A stretch of DNA of 64,000 nucleotides from Planctomycetaceae bacterium (GCA_016794985.1 JAEUIQ010000101.1:1-64000), one strand, 5' to 3'. Shown: positions 8,968-18,740, counted from the first letter of the stretch. The notes: generated from the sequence alone by a model not told the origin. Translations and numbers: made by a program.

Positions 8968-10011
8968 ATGGAATTGGGTGTGGGAATAATCGGCTGCGGC
9001 ATGATCGCCAAGTTTCACGCCAGAGCGGTAGCGGATACGCCTGGGTTGCGATTGGTGGCCGCAACCAGTCGCCAAAGAGCCAGCGCTGAAAAATTCGCGG
9101 CCGATTTTCCTTGTCGTGTTTTCAATACGGTTGAAGAACTTTGCGCGGATCCGGAAGTGCACTTGGTTGCGATTTGTTCGGCCAGTGGCGCTCATTTGGA
9201 ACCTGGCTTGATTGCGGCACGGGCCGGGAAGCATGTCGTGGTGGAGAAGCCGCTTGAAGTTACGGTAGCGCGGTGCGAAGAGTTGATCGAAGCGTGCGAT
9301 CGAGCGGGAGTGGTGCTTTCGACAATCTTCCCGTCTCGATTTCATGCCGCTTCGCGTCAAGTAAAAGCCGCCGTCGATGCGGGTCGCTTTGGGCGTTTGA
9401 CCTTAGGCGATGCCTACGTCAAGTGGTATCGCACGCAACAATACTACGATAGCGGAGCATGGCGCGGTACTTGGGAATTGGATGGCGGCGGTGCGCTGAT
9501 GAACCAAGCCATTCACAGTGTGGACTTGCTGTTGTGGATGATGGGAGAGGTCCAGCAAGTGATGGCACACACAGCGACATTGGCTCACGAGAACATCGAA
9601 GTCGAAGATGTGGCGACGGCGACACTCCAGTTCAAGAATGGGGCTTTGGGCGTGATTCAAGCGTCGACGGCCGTTTACCCAGGTATGCTGAAAAGAATTG
9701 AGATACATGGCTCGCGTGGGTCGGCAATCATTGAAGAGGAAGACCTGAAATTATGGAGTTTTGCGGACGCGACTCCCGATGATGAGGCGATCTTGCGGGC
9801 TTTGACTGGCAAGACGGCGACGGGCGGCGGTGCTGCCGATCCTGCAGCCATTGGACACCATGGCCACGCGGCTCAATACGCGGACATTCGCGACGCGATT
9901 CGGGCGGGACGGTCGCCGCTGATCGATGGGCGAGAGGGCCAGAAGAGTGTCGCGCTGATTTCGGCCATCTATCAATCGGCTCGCAGTGGCCAAGCGGTGA
10001 GGTTGTCGTGA
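8968..10011 (+). CDS. Gfo/Idh/MocA-family NAD(P)-dependent oxidoreductase
   Basis: A 347-residue protein with the Rossmann motif GIIGCGMIA at residues 6-14 and the family's EKP motif intact at 93-95 (GKHVVVEKP). The C-terminal alpha/beta domain contains the usual GGGALMNQAIHSVDLLLW segment, whose histidine lies in the active site of family members. The frame is open further upstream, but ATG 8968 is preceded by GAGAGGTGG at normal spacing and gives the canonical N-terminus. Its stop overlaps the start of the next gene (GTGA), so the two are translationally coupled. It probably oxidises or epimerises a sugar or cyclitol; the substrate is unknown. Confidence 0.9.
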   Translation: MELGVGIIGCGMIAKFHARAVADTPGLRLVAATSRQRASAEKFAADFPCRVFNTVEELCADPEVHLVAICSASGAHLEPGLIAARAGKHVVVEKPLEVTVARCEELIEACDRAGVVLSTIFPSRFHAASRQVKAAVDAGRFGRLTLGDAYVKWYRTQQYYDSGAWRGTWELDGGGALMNQAIHSVDLLLWMMGEVQQVMAHTATLAHENIEVEDVATATLQFKNGALGVIQASTAVYPGMLKRIEIHGSRGSAIIEEEDLKLWSFADATPDDEAILRALTGKTATGGGAADPAAIGHHGHAAQYADIRDAIRAGRSPLIDGREGQKSVALISAIYQSARSGQAVRLS

Positions 10012-11237
10012 TTCGTTGGCTCAGTCGTTGGCGAATGGCGGGGCCCGGTCTGGTTGTCACCGCAGCCTTTATCGGGCCTGGCACGGTAACTACGGCGAGT
10101 AAAGCCGGTGCGAAGTACGGTTATCAATTGCTGTGGGTTTTGGTTGTCGCCACGCTGGCCACGATTTTTCTGCAAAACATGGCAGCGAGAGTTGGACTGG
10201 TGACTCGAGTTCCACTGGGAATTGCGATCATGGAATCGCTAAAGTCTCAAGGGATGCGGTGGTTCGTTGGCGTCTTGGCGGTGTTTGCCATCGGTTTTGG
10301 TAATTCCGCTTTTCAAGCCGGGAATTTGACGGGCGCTAGAATTGGGTTGGAGATTATTGCCGGCAGTACCCATGCCGAGTGGGTTTACTTGATCGCTGGG
10401 ATGGCAATGGCCACATTGTTCATGTCGTCGTACAAACGCATCGAATTTGTATTGATTGCGATGGTCGCGTTCATGAGTGTGGGGTTTTTGGCGACCGCCG
10501 TATTGATCCGACCAGAACCATCGGCGGTTGGAGCGGGTTTGTTACCCACCGTACCCAAGGATTCTGTTTTGGTAGTGTTGGGTTTGCTCGGGACGACCAT
10601 TGTGCCTTACAACTTGTTCTTGCATGCCGGATTGGTCCAACGAAAGTGGAACGCGAATGACGAAACGCTCGTATCGATTGCTGCGGCTCGAGCCGACTCA
10701 GCACTGGCCATTGGTTTGGGAGGCTTGGTCAGCGCAGCGATCCTGGTGACGGCAGCCGTGGCGTATTCGGGCGCGGGAGTCGAACTCAAATCGGCAGCCG
10801 ACATGCCAGCCCAATTGGCGCCGTTGCTGGGGCACCAAGTCGCCAACCTGTTTTTTGGAGTTGGATTATTGGCCGCGGGTCTCACGAGCGCCATTACCGC
10901 GCCGTTGGCGGCGGCGATGGCGATTTCAGGTCTGTTTGGCTGGGGGGATGATCCCAAAGCACTGAGGTTTCGGGTGATTTGGTTGGGAGTGATGGGATTT
11001 GGCTTGGTGGTAGCCCGCATCTGGAACAATAGTCCGATGGAAATCATTGTCGTGGCTCAAGCTGCCAACGGTTTGCTCCTACCGGTGATGGTGGCTCTCC
11101 TGATCCTCGTGTCTCACAAACATCCTCGGCTTAGCGCCTATCGCCCGGCATGGTGGGAGAATTTGGCTGCCGTTGCCGTCCTGGCATTGGTGTTGGTGCT
11201 TTCGGGCAACTTCTTTCGAAAGCTGTTCGAGTCGTGA
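10008..11237 (+). CDS. Nramp-family (SLC11-like) membrane transporter, non-canonical metal site
   Basis: A 409-residue protein of about eleven hydrophobic helices with the Nramp layout. In canonical Nramp proteins the metal is held by DPGN in helix 1 and MPHN in helix 6. Here helix 1 reads FIGPGTVTTA, so the aligned motif is GPGT (residues 23-26). Helix 6 reads LLGTTIVPYNLFLHAGLV, with VPYN at 199-202. Both the aspartate and the methionine that coordinate transition metals are missing, so the substrate is probably not Mn2+/Fe2+ in the usual way. It starts with GTG and overlaps the preceding oxidoreductase by 4 bp, hinting at a joint role. Confidence 0.88.
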   Translation: MIRWLSRWRMAGPGLVVTAAFIGPGTVTTASKAGAKYGYQLLWVLVVATLATIFLQNMAARVGLVTRVPLGIAIMESLKSQGMRWFVGVLAVFAIGFGNSAFQAGNLTGARIGLEIIAGSTHAEWVYLIAGMAMATLFMSSYKRIEFVLIAMVAFMSVGFLATAVLIRPEPSAVGAGLLPTVPKDSVLVVLGLLGTTIVPYNLFLHAGLVQRKWNANDETLVSIAAARADSALAIGLGGLVSAAILVTAAVAYSGAGVELKSAADMPAQLAPLLGHQVANLFFGVGLLAAGLTSAITAPLAAAMAISGLFGWGDDPKALRFRVIWLGVMGFGLVVARIWNNSPMEIIVVAQAANGLLLPVMVALLILVSHKHPRLSAYRPAWWENLAAVAVLALVLVLSGNFFRKLFES

Positions 11238-11392
11238 CATGGTGTTGTTTGGTGGTGTCGTTTGGTGGTGAGCTTCCGAGTCTGCCGACGTTGGTTTATG
11301 CTTGGGAGCTCGAGTCGGGTATTGGGTTGTTGTGTATCAACTAAGAACACGATGGCCAGTCAGGATATGAACCAAGAACTTTGGGTTGTTAA

Positions 11393-12586
11393 ATGCCAAG
11401 ATTATCATCACGTGCGGTCGTTTTCCCCTCCTCGCCAATTCGCAAATTGGCGGCTGCGGCAGATGCTGCGAAGAAAAGGGGCGCGCGAGTATTTCATTTG
11501 AATATTGGTCAACCGGACATTGAAACGCCGCCAGAGTTTTTTCACGCGATCGAGCGGGCTTCGTTGAAAGTGCTTGAGTACAGTCCTTCGCCTGGATTCC
11601 CTGGGTTGCGCCAGTCGATCGTGGATTATTATCAGCGATTGGGATATCCCTTGGACATGTCGCATGTCCTCGTAACGACAGGAGCCTCCGAGGCGATTGC
11701 GTTTGCCTTTTCGGCTATTTTGGATCCGGGTGATGAGGTCATTGTGCCGGAACCTTACTACGCGAACTACTCGGCGTTTGCACTGCAGATCGATGCGAAG
11801 ATCGTGCCGTTGCCGACGACCATTGAACAAGATTTCGCTTTGCCAGATGTCGAATCGTTTCGCGCCAAGATTACCCCGCGGACGAAAGCAATCATGATTT
11901 GCAATCCGGGAAATCCAACAGGTGTCTTGTACCCGCGTGAGGCCTTGGAAAAGCTGCAGCAAGTCTGTCGCGAGCACGATCTGTATTTGATTTCCGACGA
12001 AGTATATCGCGAGTTTACGTACGACGGACTCCAGCATCAAAGCGTTTTGGGCTTGGCGGGAATGGACGAGCAGACGATCGTTGTTGATTCGATTTCAAAA
12101 CGGTTTTCGGCGTGTGGAGCTCGGATTGGCTGTGTAATCACACGGAGCGAACCGTTGTTGGGGGCCATCAATAAGTTTGCCCAAGCCAGACTATCGCCGC
12201 CGACTTTGGGTCAGATTGGTGCTCAAGCGGTCTATCAACTTCCGGACACTTATTACCAGCAGGTCAATCGAGAATATGCCGCACGTCGCGATACATTAAA
12301 GTCGGCCCTGCAAGCGATGCCGGGTGTGGTTTGTCCGCAAATCAACGGGGCATTTTATGCGATGGTGGGACTGCCGATCGCCGATGCCGATCACTTTTGC
12401 AAGTGGATATTGGACGACTTCCAGCACGAGGGGCAAACGGTCATGTTGGCGCCGGGCCCTGGGTTTTATGCGACGCCGGAGGCGGGTCGAAATCAAGTGC
12501 GCATCGCCTATGTCTTGAAACAAGATGATTTGCGAACAGCCATGTCGGTTTTGGAGCAGGCATTAGCCAGATACAATCAAGGCTAG
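11393..12586 (+). CDS. PLP-dependent aminotransferase, class I/II
   Basis: A 397-residue fold-type I aminotransferase. NPGNPTG is at 171-177, the pyridine-nitrogen aspartate region SDEVY at 201-205, and the Schiff-base lysine is K236 in SISKRFSACGARIG. An arginine near the C-terminus (NQVRIAYV) matches the residue that binds the substrate carboxylate. The SACGARIG variant after the lysine is typical of a subgroup often annotated as aspartate aminotransferase, but the amino donor cannot be fixed from sequence. The gene is monocistronic, 155 bp after the Nramp-like gene and convergent with rpoN. Confidence 0.92.
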   Translation: MPRLSSRAVVFPSSPIRKLAAAADAAKKRGARVFHLNIGQPDIETPPEFFHAIERASLKVLEYSPSPGFPGLRQSIVDYYQRLGYPLDMSHVLVTTGASEAIAFAFSAILDPGDEVIVPEPYYANYSAFALQIDAKIVPLPTTIEQDFALPDVESFRAKITPRTKAIMICNPGNPTGVLYPREALEKLQQVCREHDLYLISDEVYREFTYDGLQHQSVLGLAGMDEQTIVVDSISKRFSACGARIGCVITRSEPLLGAINKFAQARLSPPTLGQIGAQAVYQLPDTYYQQVNREYAARRDTLKSALQAMPGVVCPQINGAFYAMVGLPIADADHFCKWILDDFQHEGQTVMLAPGPGFYATPEAGRNQVRIAYVLKQDDLRTAMSVLEQALARYNQG

Positions 12587-12758
12587 GGCCACTCAAGTGC
12601 GGTGCCATATACAAGAATTGGAATGGTTGCCGCACGGAGCCTGAAAAACAATCACTCCGTGGGCGTTCGAGTATCCCTGCAGGAGACGGCTTCGATCGAC
12701 GAGAAAACGAGTTATGGGCCGAACCCAATCGCACCGGGGCGTGGAATCCCGGGCACGA

Positions 12759-14246
12759 TCAAGTGAGTTCCTTGGACCAATCGCGACGCTGACGACTACT
12801 TAAAATCCCCAATTTCTTGCGATACTTCGCGATGGTTCGGCGGGCAACGTCGAAGCCCATGCTTTGCAATTCCTTGCACAAGTGTTCATCGCTCAGAGGA
12901 TCGGACTTGTCTTCTTGGTCAACCAATCGCTTGAGTTCGATCTGAACTCGGTCCCAAGCGACATCTTCGCCTTCATCGGTTTGCGTGCCGCCGACAAAGA
13001 ATCGCTTCATTGGAATCAACCCACGCGGTGTATCCATCCACTTTTCATCGACGGCTCGGCTGACGGTTGTCACGTGCACGCCAACCTTTTCCGCGATTTG
13101 TTGCATTTTTAATGGCAACAAATGTTCGGGGCCCTTGTCCAAAAAAGCCTTTTGATGCGTGACGATTTCTTGCGCGACCTTGGCGACCGTATTTCGCCGC
13201 TGTTCGATCGCCTCCATCAACCACTTGGCTGAAGCATATTTCCGTTTCAGGAATTCGCGTTCTTCCGTCGTCAGCTGCCCGCTCTGATGCCTCTTTTTGT
13301 AATAGTTGCTAATGTACAGGTTGCCGATTGGAGCCTCTTCGGCCTTGACCCTGTAGTTCCCATCGGAATCTTTGTAGACCACTACATCGGGAGTGATCGC
13401 CGGAGCCCTGGAATTGGTGAATCTTCCAGCAGGTTTCGGGTTCAGTTTTCGCAGCTGTTCCCAGGCCCGCATGATTTGATCGTAGGTGTACCCGGTTGCG
13501 CGTTGGATCAGCGGGATGCGATTGTCGCGGAGGTCTTCCAAATGATGGTTGACCAAACAGCGAACTTCATCGTGCATGGGTAACGATTCGTCGATCTGAA
13601 GCAGGAGACATTCACGCAAATCACGAGCGGCAATCCCAGGCGGATCAAGCGACTGAATCATTGCCAGGGCCTTGCGGGCCAACTCCAACATTTCCGGCGG
13701 GTGATCCGCAGGCAAAAGATCCTCTAAGCTTACACGAAGATAACCCCCAGTTGCCGGGTTGAGGGTCGAGATAATTCGCTCGCACATCGCCATGAGTTCC
13801 GGGGCAATGTCCAATTCGTGCAACTGGTGGATCAAATACTCGTGCAGCGACTCGGGCCGGTCCTCGATGTTCGACATCAGATCGTGCTGTTGATCCAACG
13901 AATCCTGGACGCGGTTCGAAGATACTCGGGGGCGGTCATCAAAATGGTCGGGAACATCGCGATCTAATTCCACCAGTCGTTCGAAGTCATCGACATTGTT
14001 TCCGCTTTCGTCCACGACCAACTCGCGGGTTTCCGCCGACCGGGTCGGTTCCGTTTCGAAGGATTCTTCCGGCATTTCCGGGTCATTGGCGGCCACTTCC
14101 AGAACCGGGTTTTCACGCAACTCCTCTTCGACCCGTTCCAGGAGGGCGGTCACCGGCAATTGCAGAATCTCCATCGACTGGATCATCCGTGGAGCCAGTA
14201 TTTGAGTCTGTTTTTGTTGAAGGTGTTGACCAAACGACAGTCGCAT
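12759..14246 (-). CDS. rpoN: RNA polymerase sigma-54 factor RpoN
   Basis: A 495-residue sigma-54 factor. The N-terminal region I is glutamine- and leucine-rich (SFGQHLQQKQTQILAPRM) and interacts with AAA+ activators. An acidic region II follows, then the core-binding and DNA-binding domains. The C-terminal RpoN box, ARRTIAKYRK (about 468-477), recognises the -24 promoter element. Directs RNA polymerase to -24/-12 promoters that need an enhancer-binding ATPase. The neighbours are unrelated. One good -24/-12 sequence is present elsewhere in the window, upstream of groES. Confidence 0.97.
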   Translation of the reverse strand: MRLSFGQHLQQKQTQILAPRMIQSMEILQLPVTALLERVEEELRENPVLEVAANDPEMPEESFETEPTRSAETRELVVDESGNNVDDFERLVELDRDVPDHFDDRPRVSSNRVQDSLDQQHDLMSNIEDRPESLHEYLIHQLHELDIAPELMAMCERIISTLNPATGGYLRVSLEDLLPADHPPEMLELARKALAMIQSLDPPGIAARDLRECLLLQIDESLPMHDEVRCLVNHHLEDLRDNRIPLIQRATGYTYDQIMRAWEQLRKLNPKPAGRFTNSRAPAITPDVVVYKDSDGNYRVKAEEAPIGNLYISNYYKKRHQSGQLTTEEREFLKRKYASAKWLMEAIEQRRNTVAKVAQEIVTHQKAFLDKGPEHLLPLKMQQIAEKVGVHVTTVSRAVDEKWMDTPRGLIPMKRFFVGGTQTDEGEDVAWDRVQIELKRLVDQEDKSDPLSDEHLCKELQSMGFDVARRTIAKYRKKLGILSSRQRRDWSKELT

Positions 14247-14473
14247 GACACTCGAATCCGCTGAGTTCTGCTACCAAAGCCCCAAGGTGACGCCGGTCGT
14301 CCTGCACTTTCCGTGCCGAACGCTGACTAAATCATAGCATTTTTTTGGTGTTCGGACAGAGACAAGCCAGATTATTTGCGGACAAGACTGGAAACGGCAC
14401 GCGATCTTGTCCCCCGGTTGGGGCCCGCTATAACTTGCAGATTCGGGATTTTCAGCCACGGGAGGTTCGGTCC

Positions 14474-15400
14474 ATGTTTTCTCTGGGATTTGTCAGCGCC
14501 ATCTTACCGGAACAGTCCTTGTCCGAAGTCTTGGACATTGCCCAACGAATTGGTTACGACTGTGTGGAGGTCATGTGTTGGCCTGTGGGCAAAGCGGACC
14601 GTCGCTACGCGGGAGTGACGCATATCGACGTTACGAACTTGACGGATGCGAAGGTCGCCGAAATCCAGCGTGAAGTATCGAACCGAGGGGTTCAGATTAG
14701 TGGTTTGGGGTACTACCCGAATGCCCTGTCGCCCAACCCCGAAGAGAGTGCAACCGCAGTGGCCCAGATTCGACGCGTAATGGAGGCGACCGCCGCGTTG
14801 GGTTTAACGCGGTTCAATACCTTTGTCGGTCGCGATTGGACTCGCACGGTCGATGACAACTGGCCCCGCTTTCTCGACACCTGGGGGCCTTTGGTCGAGT
14901 TGGCTGAGAAGTTGCAAATCAACATTGGAATAGAAAACTGCCCGATGATTTTTGGGACTGACGAGTGGCCAGGCGGGAAAAACTTGGCACATAGTCCGGG
15001 GATCTGGCGGCGGATGTTTCGCGACCTGCCGTCACCGCGGTTTGGATTAAACTTCGATCCCTCTCATTTGGTCTGGCTGCAAATGGATTACTTGAATCCG
15101 CTTCGCGAATTTGCCTCGCGGATCTCGCATGTGCATGCGAAGGACGTGCGAGTGGATCGGCATTTGTTGAACGAATGGGGCATCCTCGCGTTCCCGAAGG
15201 TGTACCACACACCCAAGCTCCCCGGGACCGGTGATGTCGATTGGGGCAAGTTCTTTTCGGTATTGGGCGATGCCGGATATCGCGGCCCTGTATGTGTCGA
15301 AGTGGAAGACCGCATCTTTGAAGGTAGTGTTGAGAATCGAATTCGTGCCCTTCAACAAAGCTACAATTATTTACGGCAGTACATCGCGGCTGGCACCTAA
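14474..15400 (+). CDS. Sugar phosphate isomerase/epimerase (AP endonuclease 2 TIM barrel)
   Basis: A 308-residue xylose-isomerase-like TIM barrel. Candidate metal ligands appear in order: Glu in GIENCPM, Asp/His in NFDPSHLVW, His in ISHVHAKD and Glu in VCVEVED. The frame is open 43 codons further upstream, but ATG 14474 has GGAGG 8 nt before it and begins with the family's first strand (FSLGFVSAI). Members interconvert ketoses and aldoses or act on inositols; planctomycetes carry many. It is divergent from rpoN, and the substrate is unknown. Confidence 0.88.
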   Translation: MFSLGFVSAILPEQSLSEVLDIAQRIGYDCVEVMCWPVGKADRRYAGVTHIDVTNLTDAKVAEIQREVSNRGVQISGLGYYPNALSPNPEESATAVAQIRRVMEATAALGLTRFNTFVGRDWTRTVDDNWPRFLDTWGPLVELAEKLQINIGIENCPMIFGTDEWPGGKNLAHSPGIWRRMFRDLPSPRFGLNFDPSHLVWLQMDYLNPLREFASRISHVHAKDVRVDRHLLNEWGILAFPKVYHTPKLPGTGDVDWGKFFSVLGDAGYRGPVCVEVEDRIFEGSVENRIRALQQSYNYLRQYIAAGT

Positions 15401-15873
15401 GATGCCATTGGCTTGCAGCGCTGGAATAATCCCTCAGCCACGCAAGGCAGCTGCGACGTTGAGGCAGTGCTGGTTTGCGGCGTGAAGGCCAGCGACTACT
15501 TGGCGCGGAGAAAGTAGCCCGAGTTCGCTGCCGCTGTGGCGACAAAGAACACGAATCGGCTCTGATCGGCGCTGATGAAGATTCGCCCGTTCGAAAGGAG
15601 GTCCTCGTTTGGGGCGATTTGTGGAGGGCAGGAGCTGGATCATTCGACGAACGGCGGCAGACGGTTCCGTGGTTTTTCGGTCGCTGGACGTTTACATCTT
15701 TCAGCAGCGTCTGTAGACTTGGGTGTGGACCACGTTGCTAACCGTGAAGTCGCTGCGCGTCACGATGCCAGGAAGAAAAGCGTTGTGACAATTTTCAATC
15801 GTGGAAAAGATTCGTTGCGTCCCGAAGGCGGTAGTATCAAGCGTGTGGTCAATGTCGATTCACTACCTCAAAA
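15401..15873. other. Intergenic region, no gene seen
   Basis: About 470 bp between the isomerase and the tRNA gene. Open frames here have no family signature and poor starts. I looked for RNase P RNA, tmRNA and SRP RNA landmarks and saw none. Confidence 0.4.
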
Positions 15874-15946
<73 letters not shown>

Positions 15947-15987
15947 CTTCTGGGATAAGAATTTCCCCTTTCTTTGCCAACTCTTCT

Positions 15988-16006
15988 GGACAAGTTTTGC
16001 TTGTCC
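15988..16006. terminator. Hairpin downstream of tRNA-Arg
   Basis: GGACAAG and CTTGTCC form a perfect 7-bp stem around TTTTG, 42 nt after the tRNA. No T-run follows on the + strand, so a terminator role is weakly supported. It also lies beyond the 3' end of the convergent gene at 16107. Confidence 0.3.
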
Positions 16007-16106
16007 AACCCGCCTGTCGTGCTCGACTTTGGACTACGTTTACGGAATGAATCCGAAGTTCATGTTATCGAATGATTCCGCAGCCCAGGCATCTTTAACG
16101 CGACGG

Positions 16107-17888
16107 CTATTGACGCCATTGCGGACGATGTTCGGCGGCGGCACGCTCTAAAGATTTGAACTCTTGCCGCGCAAATTCAGCGTCCAGGTAGGGAATGTCG
16201 ATTTTGTGATCCGCTGGACCGGCCGCTGCCGTATCGACGGCCAACGTGGCCATGTTCCAACTTCGATCGAATGGTGTCTGGCTCAGACGCAAGGTTTGGA
16301 TTCGGTCGAAGAAGGTGCAACTGAGCTTGCGATACAAGATCCCGCTGCGGAACACAATGCCGAAGTTGGTACGAGCATAACGCTGGCTTCGGCTTCGCCG
16401 AATCGCGTACCAAATTTGATGTCCCGCGAACGCCGCCCCCGGCAGCAAACCCCAATAACGCCACCAGAACACACAGATCGCCATCACGACGATGCTGATC
16501 ATCAACGCCATTCGCAATAAGCGAGCGCGAGTTTGCTCAGACGTGGTCCGCCAATTCAATTGATCTTCTTGTAGCAACAGACCGGGACGGATCTCATTCA
16601 AAAGTCGCGGAACTTCTCTGGCTGGCACCACCGGGATAAACCAAGTTCGCGAAAGGTTTTCGCTACTTTCCTCTCCTCCGCCTGCACCGCCCGCCGTCTC
16701 AATTCGAATTGCCACAAACCGAAACCAGCCCAAAACCCACGGACGGTGAATGCTAATAAATTGAATCCTTGGCCGCAGCACTGACATGCTGTATCGATTC
16801 ACCAGCCCGGCAGTCACTCGGAGGTCATTCCCCTGCCTAACCAACTGATAGCCCGCGAAACGATAAACGTACCAAGCGACGCCCAAAACCTTTAATACAG
16901 CAAACGCCACGGCGCCTAAAGACACGAACGAAAGCCAGTTGTTCCAGAGATCATCCCAGTTCCAAGCAAAAACCGGCAACCAGGCCTCCCATTGTTGGGG
17001 CAGAATTCGCTCGTGCAGGTCGAATTGGTAAGCAGTACCAAGCGCAACGCCGACCATCAGCCAGCCACGATTACCAGCCAATCCGGCAATGAATAGCCAC
17101 AATAGAGGAATACTCAGTACCGGCATTACCGACTGTTCTTCTGCGATCGTACCAACGATCGAATTGCTAGTGTCAGGCAGGCTGAATTGAGTGGGATCGG
17201 ACGGATTGGAACTCGCCGCTGCCCCGGGCAAAGACACGGCGCGATTCAACTCGATAGAATTTTTTGTTTGTCGACTGAGAGAAACGGCTTGACGCAACTC
17301 CGTAATCTGCGAGTCCGTCAATACTCGGAGAACCGCTTCGGCCTCCGAGCCACTGGCGGTCTCCAAACGAACCTCGGCGACTCGAAAGATTCGATGCAAG
17401 ACGTTTTGCATCAAGTCGATGTTCTGAATCTTTGCCAACGGCACGATACGTTGGTTCTGAAAAATAAGGCCTTCATTCAAGATCAACTCGCCATCGACGA
17501 GTTGGTAACGAAGCGTAAAGTAGCGAATCAAGGTCCGTAGAAACGAAAACGCAAAAGCCGCAACCGCAATCACACCCCAGAACCATGAACCGCTGGCAGC
17601 GCCGACAAAACCGAATAGAAGTGGCATCAACAATTCGCGACCGTGTGATGCCACGTCAAAAACTATCGACGAGTAATGTAGAAACTGCGGTTGACGCAAC
17701 GACGGGCTATGTGTTGCAGGAGCATCGGCCGTGAATCCAACGACGAGTTCTGCAGTGCCCGATGTCGGTAAATTCATCGGGTGATTCGTTGGACTGCACG
17801 TCCCATCTGTTACTTCGTCGGACAGCGCGGTTCGATTAGCTGAATCAGTCACCCGAACCTGCGGATCGTCAACACGCTCAGACGACAT
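16107..17888 (-). CDS. PH-domain (bPH2/DUF304) membrane protein, YdbT-like
   Basis: A 593-residue protein containing several bacterial PH2 modules, each after a pair of transmembrane helices (about residues 85-140, 265-350 and 460-500). One module is marked by 'QLVDGELILNEGLIFQNQ' and 'IVPLAKIQNIDLMQNVLHR'; a second by 'RVTAGLVNRYSMSVLRPR'. This matches the YdbT type of the YdbS/YdbT pair. ATG 17888 has AAGGAG 6 nt upstream; the frame is open above it, but that would extend far into the preceding gene. It overlaps the upstream YdbS-like gene by 11 bp. In Bacillus, YdbS/YdbT have been linked to resistance to amylolysin-type antimicrobials; a role here is unknown. Confidence 0.85.
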   Translation of the reverse strand: MSSERVDDPQVRVTDSANRTALSDEVTDGTCSPTNHPMNLPTSGTAELVVGFTADAPATHSPSLRQPQFLHYSSIVFDVASHGRELLMPLLFGFVGAASGSWFWGVIAVAAFAFSFLRTLIRYFTLRYQLVDGELILNEGLIFQNQRIVPLAKIQNIDLMQNVLHRIFRVAEVRLETASGSEAEAVLRVLTDSQITELRQAVSLSRQTKNSIELNRAVSLPGAAASSNPSDPTQFSLPDTSNSIVGTIAEEQSVMPVLSIPLLWLFIAGLAGNRGWLMVGVALGTAYQFDLHERILPQQWEAWLPVFAWNWDDLWNNWLSFVSLGAVAFAVLKVLGVAWYVYRFAGYQLVRQGNDLRVTAGLVNRYSMSVLRPRIQFISIHRPWVLGWFRFVAIRIETAGGAGGGEESSENLSRTWFIPVVPAREVPRLLNEIRPGLLLQEDQLNWRTTSEQTRARLLRMALMISIVVMAICVFWWRYWGLLPGAAFAGHQIWYAIRRSRSQRYARTNFGIVFRSGILYRKLSCTFFDRIQTLRLSQTPFDRSWNMATLAVDTAAAGPADHKIDIPYLDAEFARQEFKSLERAAAEHRPQWRQ

Positions 17889-18543
17889 CGACGACTCCTT
17901 GCTGGCGCAGCAAGCGATCACGCAACTCAACCGCCGTTTCATACGCCAAGCCATCAAGTTCCACGGAAGCATTTTCCGTGCCTGCCGTGTGGACCGTCAA
18001 TTTCGCGAGCCCCCATTGCCGTTGAATCGGGCCTTGCGTCAAATCCGCGTGTTGCAATCGAGCTAACGGGACCGACAGCGTCTTTTGCCAATAGACGCCA
18101 CGTTGAATTTCTAATCCGATTTCGTCTAGTTTCCAACGCACGTGTCGATGGCTGATCGGTGGCCAGAAAAACATAAACAAGATCAACATCACCAGCAGTA
18201 GCAGGATCCCGGTTGTGATACCCAACCATAATAAGGTGAAACCCAAGCTGAATCCAACAATCACCACTCCAACCAGCGCCAGTAGGCTCAAGACAATCGA
18301 GACGATCATTGCCACGAATCGCTCGGCTTGAACGTGGCGGGGGTCCAGTGAGCAATACATCGACTGGTCAATCGACTTGTTCTCGGTTAACGCTACCGTT
18401 GTCGGAGGAGAGAGAGCGGAAGGCGCCCCGTCTGTGGAGACTGGTTCGACAGCGGTCGAGGGGCCGGTCAGAACTTCGTCAGTACCGGAAGTCTTCGACA
18501 ACCAGAGTATTTCGTTGTTCGACGGCACATCATTATCACTCAC
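17878..18543 (-). CDS. PH-domain (bPH2/DUF304) membrane protein, YdbS-like
   Basis: A 221-residue protein with about 70 polar N-terminal residues. Two hydrophobic helices follow at about 85-135 (FVAMIVSIVLSLLALVGVVIV and a second one). The C-terminal bPH2 domain includes 'WKLDEIGLEIQRGVYW', 'SVPLARLQHADLTQGPIQR' and a WGLAKLTVHTAG strand, the standard YdbS architecture. The start is GTG with GCGGAG about 8 nt upstream. It forms an operon with the overlapping YdbT-like gene. The N-terminal extension is longer than usual. Confidence 0.85.
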   Translation of the reverse strand: MSDNDVPSNNEILWLSKTSGTDEVLTGPSTAVEPVSTDGAPSALSPPTTVALTENKSIDQSMYCSLDPRHVQAERFVAMIVSIVLSLLALVGVVIVGFSLGFTLLWLGITTGILLLLVMLILFMFFWPPISHRHVRWKLDEIGLEIQRGVYWQKTLSVPLARLQHADLTQGPIQRQWGLAKLTVHTAGTENASVELDGLAYETAVELRDRLLRQQGVVDVV

Positions 18544-18609
18544 AAATACGGCTCCGCATTTTGATTCGATTCGCGACCAATTTTAATTGATCTTGGTCAG
18601 TTGTGGCTT

Positions 18610-18740
18610 ATTCGAAAAAAGTGCACCACTCTAACCCGGCGCGTGAGCGAGGTGATTCGCTCTGCATTACGGATTTAGGGGTTCCTCGCCTATGCTTCGG
18701 GTTAAGGTTAAAGGTACCTTTGTCGCACTTCTTTTCGGAC
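18610..18740. repeat. Long imperfect inverted repeat, candidate palindromic element
   Basis: The left arm (about 18611-18652) contains TCGAAAAAAGTGC and, further in, a TAACCCG...GCGAGG block. The right arm (18684-18739) contains the mirrored CCTCGC...CGGGTTA block and GCACTTCTTTTCGGA. The arms pair imperfectly over about 40 bp around a 31-bp centre. The inner block CCTCGC..ACGC..CGGGTT recurs at 38559-38577, so this is probably a dispersed REP/MITE-like family. No ORF lies inside. Confidence 0.6.
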
